The notes beneath the pieces are model-generated. The model searched no databases. It saw nothing but the letters and a program-made list of their open reading frames with translations, and was not told where the DNA came from. A program made the position numbers and the translations under genes. A DNA stretch of 64,000 nucleotides from Marinobacter sediminicola. GTDB lineage: Bacteria > Pseudomonadota > Gammaproteobacteria > Pseudomonadales > Oleiphilaceae. Below, piece by piece: positions 17,930 to 24,732 of the stretch (position 1 is the first letter of the stretch; each line of letters opens with the position of its first letter). The stretch is taken from the NCBI RefSeq assembly GCF_031157525.1, contig NZ_JAVIXR010000005.1, positions 1 through 64,000 on the forward strand. Reading direction: 5' to 3'.

Positions 17930-18570
17930 GCCGTTCGCTGCTGTTGTTGATCACAAGCTCTGCCTTGTTGCTGGTATTCGGGCTTTGGGTACCGATCAAG
18001 GCTGTTGTGGCTCAGGAACTGCTGGAAATTGCCTGGGCTGAGAGCCAGGCCAGGCAAACTGAATCACGGCCCTGGCCCTGGGCAGATACCTGGCCGGTGG
18101 CAAAATTGTCGATGCCGGAGCTTGGTGATTCGATGATCGTGCTGGCAGGTGTTCATGGGGAGAGCCTGGCCTTCGGGCCGGGGCAAATGATGGGTGGCAG
18201 CGGCTCTGGGAGTGCGGTTGTTATTGCCGGCCACCGCGATACCCACTTTCGGCCTCTCAAACACCTGGAACCTGGCAATGAGCTTCGGTTGCAAGGCCGG
18301 GACGGGCGCTGGCAGGGCTACCGGGTGAGTGCAACAAGAATTGTGGATAGCCGTTCGGAATTCATCGATACTCATAAGTTACCTGCGGGCACTCTTTTGC
18401 TGGTTACCTGTTATCCCTTCGATAGCATGGATGCGGGTGGTCCCCTACGTTATGTGGTGGAGGCCCATGCAGACGATGCAGCCCGAGTAGCCGGTGTAGA
18501 AGGTGCTCATAGCCAAGTCCGGTATAGTCCGGCCGTATTGGATAAAATTGACACTGTTGCAGGCCTATAA
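17926..18570 (+). CDS. Class GN (marine proteobacterial) sortase
   Basis: Sortases are membrane-tethered cysteine transpeptidases that cut a C-terminal sorting signal and anchor the protein. This 214-residue enzyme has an N-terminal membrane segment (LLLLITSSALLLVFGLWVPI) and the catalytic triad: His103 in AGHRDTHF, Cys162 in LLVTCYPF and Arg175 in GPLRYVVEA. Its ATG overlaps the stop of the target gene (ATGA), so enzyme and single dedicated substrate are made together. The kinase and regulator for the system run divergently just upstream. Identification is from motifs plus this neighbourhood. Confidence 0.93.
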   Translation: MSRSLLLLITSSALLLVFGLWVPIKAVVAQELLEIAWAESQARQTESRPWPWADTWPVAKLSMPELGDSMIVLAGVHGESLAFGPGQMMGGSGSGSAVVIAGHRDTHFRPLKHLEPGNELRLQGRDGRWQGYRVSATRIVDSRSEFIDTHKLPAGTLLLVTCYPFDSMDAGGPLRYVVEAHADDAARVAGVEGAHSQVRYSPAVLDKIDTVAGL

Positions 18571-18617
18571 ACTTGGCGTACACTTGTGCGCCAAAATCCT
18601 GAGGCAGAGTTTTTCGT

Positions 18618-19325
18618 ATGGGCTTTATCAGAAATTTTCTGGCTTGGCTGAGTGTTCCAGTGCTTTGCATACTCGCCCTGCCATTTTTTATTGTCCGGCC
18701 GTTCAATCCGGACAATAACCGGCTTCTGGCCATCGCATTGGCGCGAACCGGCCGCGCAATACTGGGCATGGAGCGACCGGTGGAAGGTGTGGAGAACATG
18801 CCTCAGGATCGCCCTGTGGTGGCAATTTGTAATCACCAATACAACGATGATCTTTTTGTGGTGGGAGACTTGGTGGCGCCGCGCACCGTAACGGTGGGCA
18901 AGTCATCACTGGTCTGGGTTCCATTTTTTGGCTGGGCATTTTGGCTGGGGGGGAATGTGATATTGAACCGTGCCCGTTCCCGCAAAGCTGTTGCAGTCAT
19001 GCAAGCTACCAGCGAGGCAATCACCCGCGAGAATAAGAGCCTGTGGGTGTTCGTGGAAGGTACCCGCAGCAAGGGGCGTGGGCTGCAGAAGTTCAAAAAA
19101 GGTGCTTTCTATGCAGCGGTGACGGCCGGGGCGCCAATTGTTATGGTGTGTGCTGCTGAATATCGCAATAAAACGTTTGGTTGGCAGGGTAGGCGCGAGC
19201 CTGTGCCTATGCGGATTCTGCCTCCGGTAGAAACCACAGGGCTGACCACCGAGGATGTTCCAGCGCTGATTACACGTTGCCATAAAGAGATGGCAGAGGC
19301 GATTGCTGAACTGGGTCGGGCGTAA
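18618..19325 (+). CDS. 1-acyl-sn-glycerol-3-phosphate acyltransferase (PlsC-like)
   Basis: This 235-residue inner-membrane enzyme would acylate lysophosphatidate in phospholipid synthesis. The N-terminal segment FLAWLSVPVLCILALPFFIV is a membrane anchor. The catalytic HX4D motif is in CNHQYNDDLF, followed by a glycine-rich hydrophobic block and FVEGTRSKGRGL, which corresponds to the EGTRS glycerol-phosphate-binding motif. GAPIVMVCAAEY matches the later conserved block. It lies 47 nt after the sortase gene, with no terminator seen, and could share transcription. The exact acceptor (PlsC or a paralogue with another lipid) cannot be told from sequence. Confidence 0.85.
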   Translation: MGFIRNFLAWLSVPVLCILALPFFIVRPFNPDNNRLLAIALARTGRAILGMERPVEGVENMPQDRPVVAICNHQYNDDLFVVGDLVAPRTVTVGKSSLVWVPFFGWAFWLGGNVILNRARSRKAVAVMQATSEAITRENKSLWVFVEGTRSKGRGLQKFKKGAFYAAVTAGAPIVMVCAAEYRNKTFGWQGRREPVPMRILPPVETTGLTTEDVPALITRCHKEMAEAIAELGRA

Positions 19326-19377
19326 TGGCTCTGATTAACGAACTCCTTAAACAACCCCCCTCAAGGAGGTGCGAACA

Positions 19378-19620
19378 ATGAACCTGATTTTCTTTCTGAT
19401 TATTGGTGGTTTAGCTGGCTGGCTTGCCGGTGTGATTATGAAAGGCCGCGGCTTTGGCGTATTGGCCAATGTGGGTATTGGTATTGTTGGCTCATTCCTT
19501 GGCGGTTTTGTGTTTCGCCTGCTTGGCCTGGCAGCCCAAGGCGCTATTGGAGAGCTGGTAACTGCGACAGTAGGTGCGGTATTACTATTGGCGATTGTCA
19601 GTCAAATAAGGAAGAGCTGA
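19378..19620 (+). CDS. GlsB/YeaQ/YmgE-family stress-response membrane protein
   Basis: The 80-residue product is almost entirely hydrophobic, with three membrane segments and the family's glycine signature (GGLAGWLAG, GIVGSFLGG). These transglycosylase-associated proteins are small inner-membrane proteins often induced by envelope or acid stress; the mechanism is unknown. AAGGAGGT at 19363-19370 is seven bases before ATG 19378 and overlaps an in-frame GTG at 19369, which rules that GTG out as the start. The next gene begins two bases after the stop. Confidence 0.85.
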   Translation: MNLIFFLIIGGLAGWLAGVIMKGRGFGVLANVGIGIVGSFLGGFVFRLLGLAAQGAIGELVTATVGAVLLLAIVSQIRKS

Positions 19621-19622
19621 GC

Positions 19623-20024
19623 ATGTTGTTACCAGTTACCGGAGTGTTTGCTGCTGTACTCGGTATATTGATGTTGGTGCTTTCAGGATACGTTGTGAAG
19701 TTTCGCCTGAAGTATAAAAAAGGCATAGGCGTTACTGATGACGCTGATTTTCAGGCGGCGGTTCGCGCCCACGGAAATCTGGTGGAGTACGCTCCCATCG
19801 GGCTGATTATGCTTGGTATTGCGGAAATGAACGGTGTGGCGAGCGGTCTTATTTACTGGACAGGCATGGCCTTGGTGGTAGGTCGTCTTCTTCATGCCTG
19901 GGGAATGATTAACGGCCATGGTGAGGAGCACAAAGCGCGGGCTCTTGGCATGGTTCTAACTTGGCTGTCCATGCTGGTTGCGGCAATTTTGTTGCTGTGG
20001 AACGTGTGGCAGGTACACGGCTAA
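19623..20024 (+). CDS. MAPEG-family membrane protein
   Basis: The 133-residue protein has four predicted membrane helices and the MAPEG signature (FQAAVRAHGNLVEYAPIGLIMLGIAEMNG), in which the conserved HxNxxE segment contacts glutathione in characterised members. Bacterial members are glutathione-transferase-like enzymes or of unknown role. It follows the GlsB-like gene with a two-base gap and is probably co-transcribed with it. It converges on the OmpA-domain gene with a 58-nt gap holding an imperfect GC-rich inverted repeat without a T-run. Confidence 0.82.
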   Translation: MLLPVTGVFAAVLGILMLVLSGYVVKFRLKYKKGIGVTDDADFQAAVRAHGNLVEYAPIGLIMLGIAEMNGVASGLIYWTGMALVVGRLLHAWGMINGHGEEHKARALGMVLTWLSMLVAAILLLWNVWQVHG

Positions 20025-20082
20025 CTGATCCAGAGACACGGCCCGGGACTGCTCAAATTGCTGGCCCCGGGCATCTCTCTTC

Positions 20083-20523
20083 CTAAAGCGCTTTCGCCAT
20101 CTCTCTGGTCAGATACTCAATCTCAACCCGGCGGTTAGCGGCTCTATCTTCCTGTTTTGTAAAGGGTCGGGCTGATCCCCAGCTTGCAACCAGAATGCGG
20201 GGTTCAGCAATCCCCTCCTGTACAAGAAGCTTCACAACCGCGTTTGTTCGCAGTCGGGACAGGAAGTGGTTGTAATCCTCGGCTCCAAAATTGTCAGAGT
20301 GACCATGAATCCGAACGCTCACCGACGGGTGCAGTCTCAGGTAGACAGCGTGTTGCCTGATAATTTCGGTGTCTTGGTTATCCAGTGTGTGCTTGTTGAA
20401 GCCGTAGTGAAACCTCATCCGGTGTGGGCGCTTGCCTTCGGCCATGAGGGTAGCTGCATTAAAGCCGGAAGCGACGGCAGCTTTGGCAATCAACTCTGGG
20501 TTGTCCAATACGAGTACAGTCAT
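20083..20523 (-). CDS. OmpA C-terminal-domain protein without a visible export signal
   Basis: The 146-residue protein consists almost only of an OmpA-type peptidoglycan-binding domain: VRIHGHSDNFGAEDYNHFLSR followed by RILVASWGSARPF and the closing RAANRRVEIEYL. The DxxG region and the NRRVE arginine that contact peptidoglycan in this fold are present. What is missing is a signal peptide, lipobox or membrane helix: the N-terminus is MTVLVLDNPELIAKAA. I chose the ATG at 20523, which has AAGGAT upstream; a GTG start at 20574 would add 17 charged residues and still give no signal. It may be cytoplasmic, exported by another route, or mis-started. Confidence 0.7.
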   Translation of the reverse strand: MTVLVLDNPELIAKAAVASGFNAATLMAEGKRPHRMRFHYGFNKHTLDNQDTEIIRQHAVYLRLHPSVSVRIHGHSDNFGAEDYNHFLSRLRTNAVVKLLVQEGIAEPRILVASWGSARPFTKQEDRAANRRVEIEYLTREMAKAL

Positions 20524-20716
20524 CTGCAGTATCCTTGGTTCAGACCTCTGGTTTTTCTTGTTATTCCCGCTCACTATTACCCGAGACAGAAATAACGGTA
20601 ATTAGCGGATGGTGTAGTGTGCCATCTCGCTGAAAATCATTTAAGCGCGAAAACAAGACACTGGTATGATAGAAAACAGTTTTTCAGGGACAGATTATGA
20701 TGAATTGTGACCGCCC

Positions 20717-22165
20717 ATGTTGATTATTCCTGCTGAGAACGCCATTAACTGGAAGCGCCCGCCCTGGGTTACCCTCGGGTTGATGCTCACCTGCATGCTG
20801 GTTTTCCTGTTTTATCAGGGAGGGGACAGCCGCAAGCTTGAGCAAGCTGTGAGTGAGTATCTGGATGCAGGGCTGCACCAGCTGGAAGCACCGGCATATG
20901 AGGACTTCCTGCAGCGGGAAATTCGCTTTGAAGGCCAGGAAGACCGGGTTTTTGAGCTGCAACAGTTTCAGAAGCTGAGGGAAGAGGGCGAAGACTTCTG
21001 GCTCTCCGCCAGCCTGTTGATGGATCGCGAGTTCTATCAGTATTTGCTTCAGAATAGTGATGTGATCTGGGCCCCCGCAGAGCGAAGGCACTGGTTAGAG
21101 CAGCGCGTCCTCATTGAAGAAACCTATATTCAGCGCCTGAGTGCCCAGCAGTTAGGCCTGATTCCCGCAAAATTGTCTTTGTACACGCTGATTACCTACC
21201 AGTTCCTGCACGGCGGCTGGGGGCATATTATCGGCAACCTGCTCTTCCTGTTCCTGCTTGGATTTACCGTAGAAAAGGCCCTCGGCCCTGGCCGCTTTCT
21301 ATTGGCCTATCTGGCCTGTGGCGCATTGTCGGGGGTTGTTTTTACTGCCTTCTCGCTGGGGAGCTTTGTTCCCTTGGTGGGCGCCTCCGGCTCTATTTCC
21401 GGGCTGATGGGAATGTATGTGGCCATCTACGGCCTGCAGAAAATACGCTTTTTCTATTTCCTCGGCGTGTACTTCAACTACTTCCGGGCACCTGCCATAG
21501 CCATACTGCCGGTGTGGCTGGGCAAGGAAATCTACGACTACTGGTTTGCCGGCGCAACTGGCATTGCCTACATGGCCCACGCTGGCGGGTTGCTTGCAGG
21601 TGCAGGCCTGGTATGGCTGCTGGGTAAAAGCTGGTTGCAGGTACGCGAGGAATTTTTTGAGCCGGAAGAAGATGAGCAAGACGAGCGTTTCACTACCGGG
21701 TATGCCCAAGCCATGGCCAGCCTTGGCCGCATGGATTTCGACCTGGCTCGACGCCAGTTTGAGGCCCTGCGTGAAACCTACCCCGACAGGCCCATCTTGC
21801 TAGAGCACCTTTACAACCTCGCCAAACTGCGCCCGGATTTACTCGAGTACCAGGTCCGTACCCGCGATCTGATGAACGATTCGCTGAGCCGCCGTCAGCC
21901 AGAGCAGATGATAGCTGTGTGGCAGGAGTACCTGAGTAAAGGCGAAAGCCATAATCCCCTTGCGGCGGAAGATCATAACCGGGTGTTATTCGCCAGCCTC
22001 AAACAGCACGATCTGAAAGCCGCAGAGAAAGCCTTTGAGCGGCTGCGTGGAGCGGATGATCCATTATTGACAACTGAGGCGTGCAGATTGCTCGCCGAAG
22101 AGTTTGAAAAGCTCCAAATGGCACCGAAGGCTAGGCATTATCGCCAGTTGCTGCAGGCTGGCTAA
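20717..22165 (+). CDS. Rhomboid intramembrane serine protease with C-terminal repeat region
   Basis: The 482-residue protein has a rhomboid core. The catalytic serine is S224 in GASGSISGLMG and the partner histidine is H288 in YMAHAGGLLAG. The oxyanion/L1 region is the HGGWGHIIGNLLFL segment near 170. A loop of about 100 charged residues separates the first membrane helix from the rest. After the last helix, the C-terminal 180 residues are soluble and TPR-like (LGRMDFDLARRQFEALRETYPDR). Substrates are unknown. The ATG lacks a strong ribosome site. The gene converges on the zinc-finger membrane gene, with repeat copy C filling the gap. Confidence 0.88.
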   Translation: MLIIPAENAINWKRPPWVTLGLMLTCMLVFLFYQGGDSRKLEQAVSEYLDAGLHQLEAPAYEDFLQREIRFEGQEDRVFELQQFQKLREEGEDFWLSASLLMDREFYQYLLQNSDVIWAPAERRHWLEQRVLIEETYIQRLSAQQLGLIPAKLSLYTLITYQFLHGGWGHIIGNLLFLFLLGFTVEKALGPGRFLLAYLACGALSGVVFTAFSLGSFVPLVGASGSISGLMGMYVAIYGLQKIRFFYFLGVYFNYFRAPAIAILPVWLGKEIYDYWFAGATGIAYMAHAGGLLAGAGLVWLLGKSWLQVREEFFEPEEDEQDERFTTGYAQAMASLGRMDFDLARRQFEALRETYPDRPILLEHLYNLAKLRPDLLEYQVRTRDLMNDSLSRRQPEQMIAVWQEYLSKGESHNPLAAEDHNRVLFASLKQHDLKAAEKAFERLRGADDPLLTTEACRLLAEEFEKLQMAPKARHYRQLLQAG

Positions 22166-22180
22166 ATTCGGAGGTAGCCA

Positions 22181-22289
22181 GGAGGGTGAGGGGAGGCCCT
22201 TCCAAAACACGCTGTGAATACCTCCCTGTACGCTCGGCTCCGCCATCCATGGCTCCGCACGGTTTTGGAAGGGCCTCCCCTCACCCTCC
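22181..22289 (-). repeat. Palindromic repeat element, copy C
   Basis: Arms 22181-22208 and 22262-22289 are perfect reverse complements over 28 bases around the conserved 53-nt centre (22209-22261). The right arm ends at the base before the stop codon of the minus-strand gene (CTA at 22290-22292 on the plus strand). The left arm starts 15 bases after the rhomboid stop. Pairing appears to resume beyond a few-base bulge at GCCAG/CTGGC. There is no T-run, so any terminator role would rest on the hairpin alone. Confidence 0.93.
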
Positions 22290-23744
22290 CTAATCTGGCA
22301 CTGCGAATGACGCCTTTGGGCCTTTAAGCAGTTCTTTCTTCTCAGCTTGCTCCAGAAACACCGGAACTTGCTCATGCAACGGGTGATTCACGCAACGCTT
22401 TTGGATAAACGTCAGAAAGGCCGTTGCCTTTTCCCACTGGCCCATTCCGTTGGCAAGAGTTTGAGCAACCAGCAAATAAGCAGGAGCCAGCTCGTCGCTT
22501 TCCGGAAAACGCTTGTGGAAGTCCTGTAGCAGTTTTAGAGCCAGCTTGTATTGCCCCCGCTGATACAGGCAGCGCGCGGAGCGAACGGCCAGTTCCGGCT
22601 CATCCAGTTTGAAACCAGGCTCAGCCTCTTCAAGCAGGCTCACAACAGACGCAATACCTTCGCCGTCGTTGCGGTCTGCCAGCCAGCCAAGAATCCGTGG
22701 GTGGTATTGGTAGAGCTCAGTGGCATCATTCCGGGCGACCAATAGCTGGTATAGCTGGCCAATACGCAGAGGGTCCTCACGGTTGCGCTTCAGTGCTTCC
22801 TTCAGCATGCCCTGTACCCGGTCGTAGTTGCCGTCCTTCAGGTTCATATCAATGTCGGCGTCAAAGCGCGCACCACGATCCCGCTGGTGCATATCCACAT
22901 CGGTGGAATCATCCTGAATATCTGAGGCGAAACCCAGCTCTTCCTGGTACTGGAATAACAGGTAGCCAAGCATATTGAACAGAATCAGCGTGAAGGTACT
23001 GTTCAGAAAGCCGGATAACGGCTGTGAAAACCAGAAAGGAAAATGGTTGTAGGCAAAATCCTGAGCCACACCCGAGGCCAGGGTAAGCAAAATCAGGTAA
23101 CCGTAGAGCAGGAAGTAGGGGGTGCCGATACGGGAAATAAGCACCGCCAGATTCATTGGGTTTACCGCCGCGCCCACAGAGCGCTCCATGGCCAGCACCA
23201 TAATGCTCGCGGGCATGGCCAATACCACGAATGCGAGCGCCAGCAACATCAGCAAGGGGCCGCCCACCATAGCGGCTGCGCCTATCAGACCGCCCATTAC
23301 AATGAAAACCAGCAGCTGGAGAATAACAATATTGAACCCACTGCCAGTAAAGGCGACTGACACGCTGGGTGGATTCAGATGGCCCTCGGCTGTGTGATTG
23401 ATCACCGCATAGGTGTACTTGAAGAGTGCCAAGGCCAAAACCAGCCAGATCAGTATGCCGATCAGGTTGGCGGGAGCAACAAGGGGTACCAACGTGCAGA
23501 TCGCAATGACGATCAGTGGATCTGTATGAAACGGGTAGCGGAAAAACGCGCCGATTCGGTTCCAGAAAGGCACCACTTCGGTGGCGGCTCCCATATAGCG
23601 CATGGCCTTACTACAAGTTGGGCAAAGTGCACGGCGCTGGCGTGTGTCGGCATCGGGCATGCAGCGGCTGCAATAATGCATCTGGCACTCGCTGCACTGC
23701 CATTTGGCAGGGTCGCCTGGGTGATAGTGACAATCGTGTTTCAT
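22290..23744 (-). CDS. Zinc-finger (B-box-like) multi-pass membrane protein with TPR-like tail
   Basis: This 484-residue protein begins with a cysteine/histidine-rich domain of about 45 residues (CHYHPGDPAKWQCSECQMHY, then CSRC and CPTC pairs) that resembles a B-box zinc finger. Next come about six membrane helices (residues 70-280) and a soluble C-terminal region with TPR-like repeats (GNYDRVQGMLKEALKRNRED, GQYKLALKLLQDFHKRFPE). I do not recognise a characterised orthologue. The start at 23744 has AGG nine bases upstream; an ATG at 23753 abuts that site. It lies directly after the HD-GYP regulator gene on the same strand and is probably in the same transcript. Confidence 0.65.
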   Translation of the reverse strand: MKHDCHYHPGDPAKWQCSECQMHYCSRCMPDADTRQRRALCPTCSKAMRYMGAATEVVPFWNRIGAFFRYPFHTDPLIVIAICTLVPLVAPANLIGILIWLVLALALFKYTYAVINHTAEGHLNPPSVSVAFTGSGFNIVILQLLVFIVMGGLIGAAAMVGGPLLMLLALAFVVLAMPASIMVLAMERSVGAAVNPMNLAVLISRIGTPYFLLYGYLILLTLASGVAQDFAYNHFPFWFSQPLSGFLNSTFTLILFNMLGYLLFQYQEELGFASDIQDDSTDVDMHQRDRGARFDADIDMNLKDGNYDRVQGMLKEALKRNREDPLRIGQLYQLLVARNDATELYQYHPRILGWLADRNDGEGIASVVSLLEEAEPGFKLDEPELAVRSARCLYQRGQYKLALKLLQDFHKRFPESDELAPAYLLVAQTLANGMGQWEKATAFLTFIQKRCVNHPLHEQVPVFLEQAEKKELLKGPKASFAVPD

Positions 23745-23745
23745 G

Positions 23746-24732
23746 TTAGGCATCCTGCCATTGGGCGCGAATTTTCAATATGTCGGGCAGGCACTGGAAA
23801 AATGCCTCAACCAAATCCGGGTCAAAGTGCTTACCGGCCTGCTCGCGGATTAGCCCGGTGGCTTTGTCTATGGGCCAGGCGCTTTTATACGGGCGCTCGC
23901 TGGTGAGCGCGTCGAATACGTCAGCCAGTGCAACAATCCGGGCTGATACGGGGATGTCTGTACCCTTGAGGCCTTTGGGATAACCGCTGCCATCCCATTT
24001 TTCATGGTGGTTCAATGCCACTTCCCGGGCCATATCGAGCAGGCTTGAGCCGTCATCGCCAATAATCTCGGCCCCTATTGTTGGGTGTGTCTGCATTACA
24101 GCCCACTCATCTGCGTCCAGTTTTCCCGGCTTTTGAAGAATGGCATCGGGTATACCGATTTTGCCCACATCATGCATGGGTGCCGCATTCAACAAGGTGT
24201 CAGACCAGGTTTCACCAAACCCTGCCTGCAGTGCGATCAGTCTGGAGAAGTGGCTCATGCGGATAACGTGCAGCCCCGTTTCGTTGTCTTTGTATTCAGC
24301 AGCGCGGCCCAGACGTTGCACTACGGCCAAGCGGGTCTTCACCAGTTCATCCATTCGCACCAGCGATAAGTGGGTTTTTACACGGGCCCTTACAATGGCT
24401 GCATTTACGGGTTTGGTAATGTAGTCCACAGCGCCAAGCTCAAACCCTCGGGTTTCGTCGTCAGAACCTGACAGAGCGGTGACAAAGATAATCGGGATAG
24501 TGCTGGTTCGGCTTTCGGCCTTGAGTGTTTCGCACACAGTGTAGCCGGACATACCCGGCATCATAACATCCAGAAGAATCAGGTTCGGCTTTTCACTCCG
24601 CGCTAGCTCCAGCGCGCGCTCACCGTCTTTTGCGAACAGCAAACGATACTGATCAGACAGTATGTTGCGGAGCACCTGGAGGTTTGCAGGCTCGTCGTCT
24701 ACCAATAGAAGAGTCTTGGTGTCATTCAACAT
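23746..24732 (-). CDS. Response regulator with HD-GYP output (c-di-GMP phosphodiesterase)
   Basis: The 328-residue protein couples an N-terminal receiver to a C-terminal HD-GYP domain, which hydrolyses cyclic di-GMP. In the receiver the acidic pair is in LLLVDDEPAN, the acceptor aspartate in LILLDVMMPG, and the lysine in AVDYITKPVN. In the output the HD pair is in AAPMHDVGKIGIP and the GYP-type motif is HHEKWDGSGYPKGLKG, followed by ALADVFDAL and HFDPDLVEAF; all metal ligands appear present. The start overlaps the hybrid-kinase stop, and GGAG precedes it by nine bases. The kinase next door is the obvious phospho-donor. Confidence 0.93.
   Translation of the reverse strand: MLNDTKTLLLVDDEPANLQVLRNILSDQYRLLFAKDGERALELARSEKPNLILLDVMMPGMSGYTVCETLKAESRTSTIPIIFVTALSGSDDETRGFELGAVDYITKPVNAAIVRARVKTHLSLVRMDELVKTRLAVVQRLGRAAEYKDNETGLHVIRMSHFSRLIALQAGFGETWSDTLLNAAPMHDVGKIGIPDAILQKPGKLDADEWAVMQTHPTIGAEIIGDDGSSLLDMAREVALNHHEKWDGSGYPKGLKGTDIPVSARIVALADVFDALTSERPYKSAWPIDKATGLIREQAGKHFDPDLVEAFFQCLPDILKIRAQWQDA

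Noticed and set aside
20025-20082. Terminator between the MAPEG and OmpA-domain genes
   Set aside because: The GC-rich inverted repeat is imperfect with a long loop and lacks a T-run on either strand.
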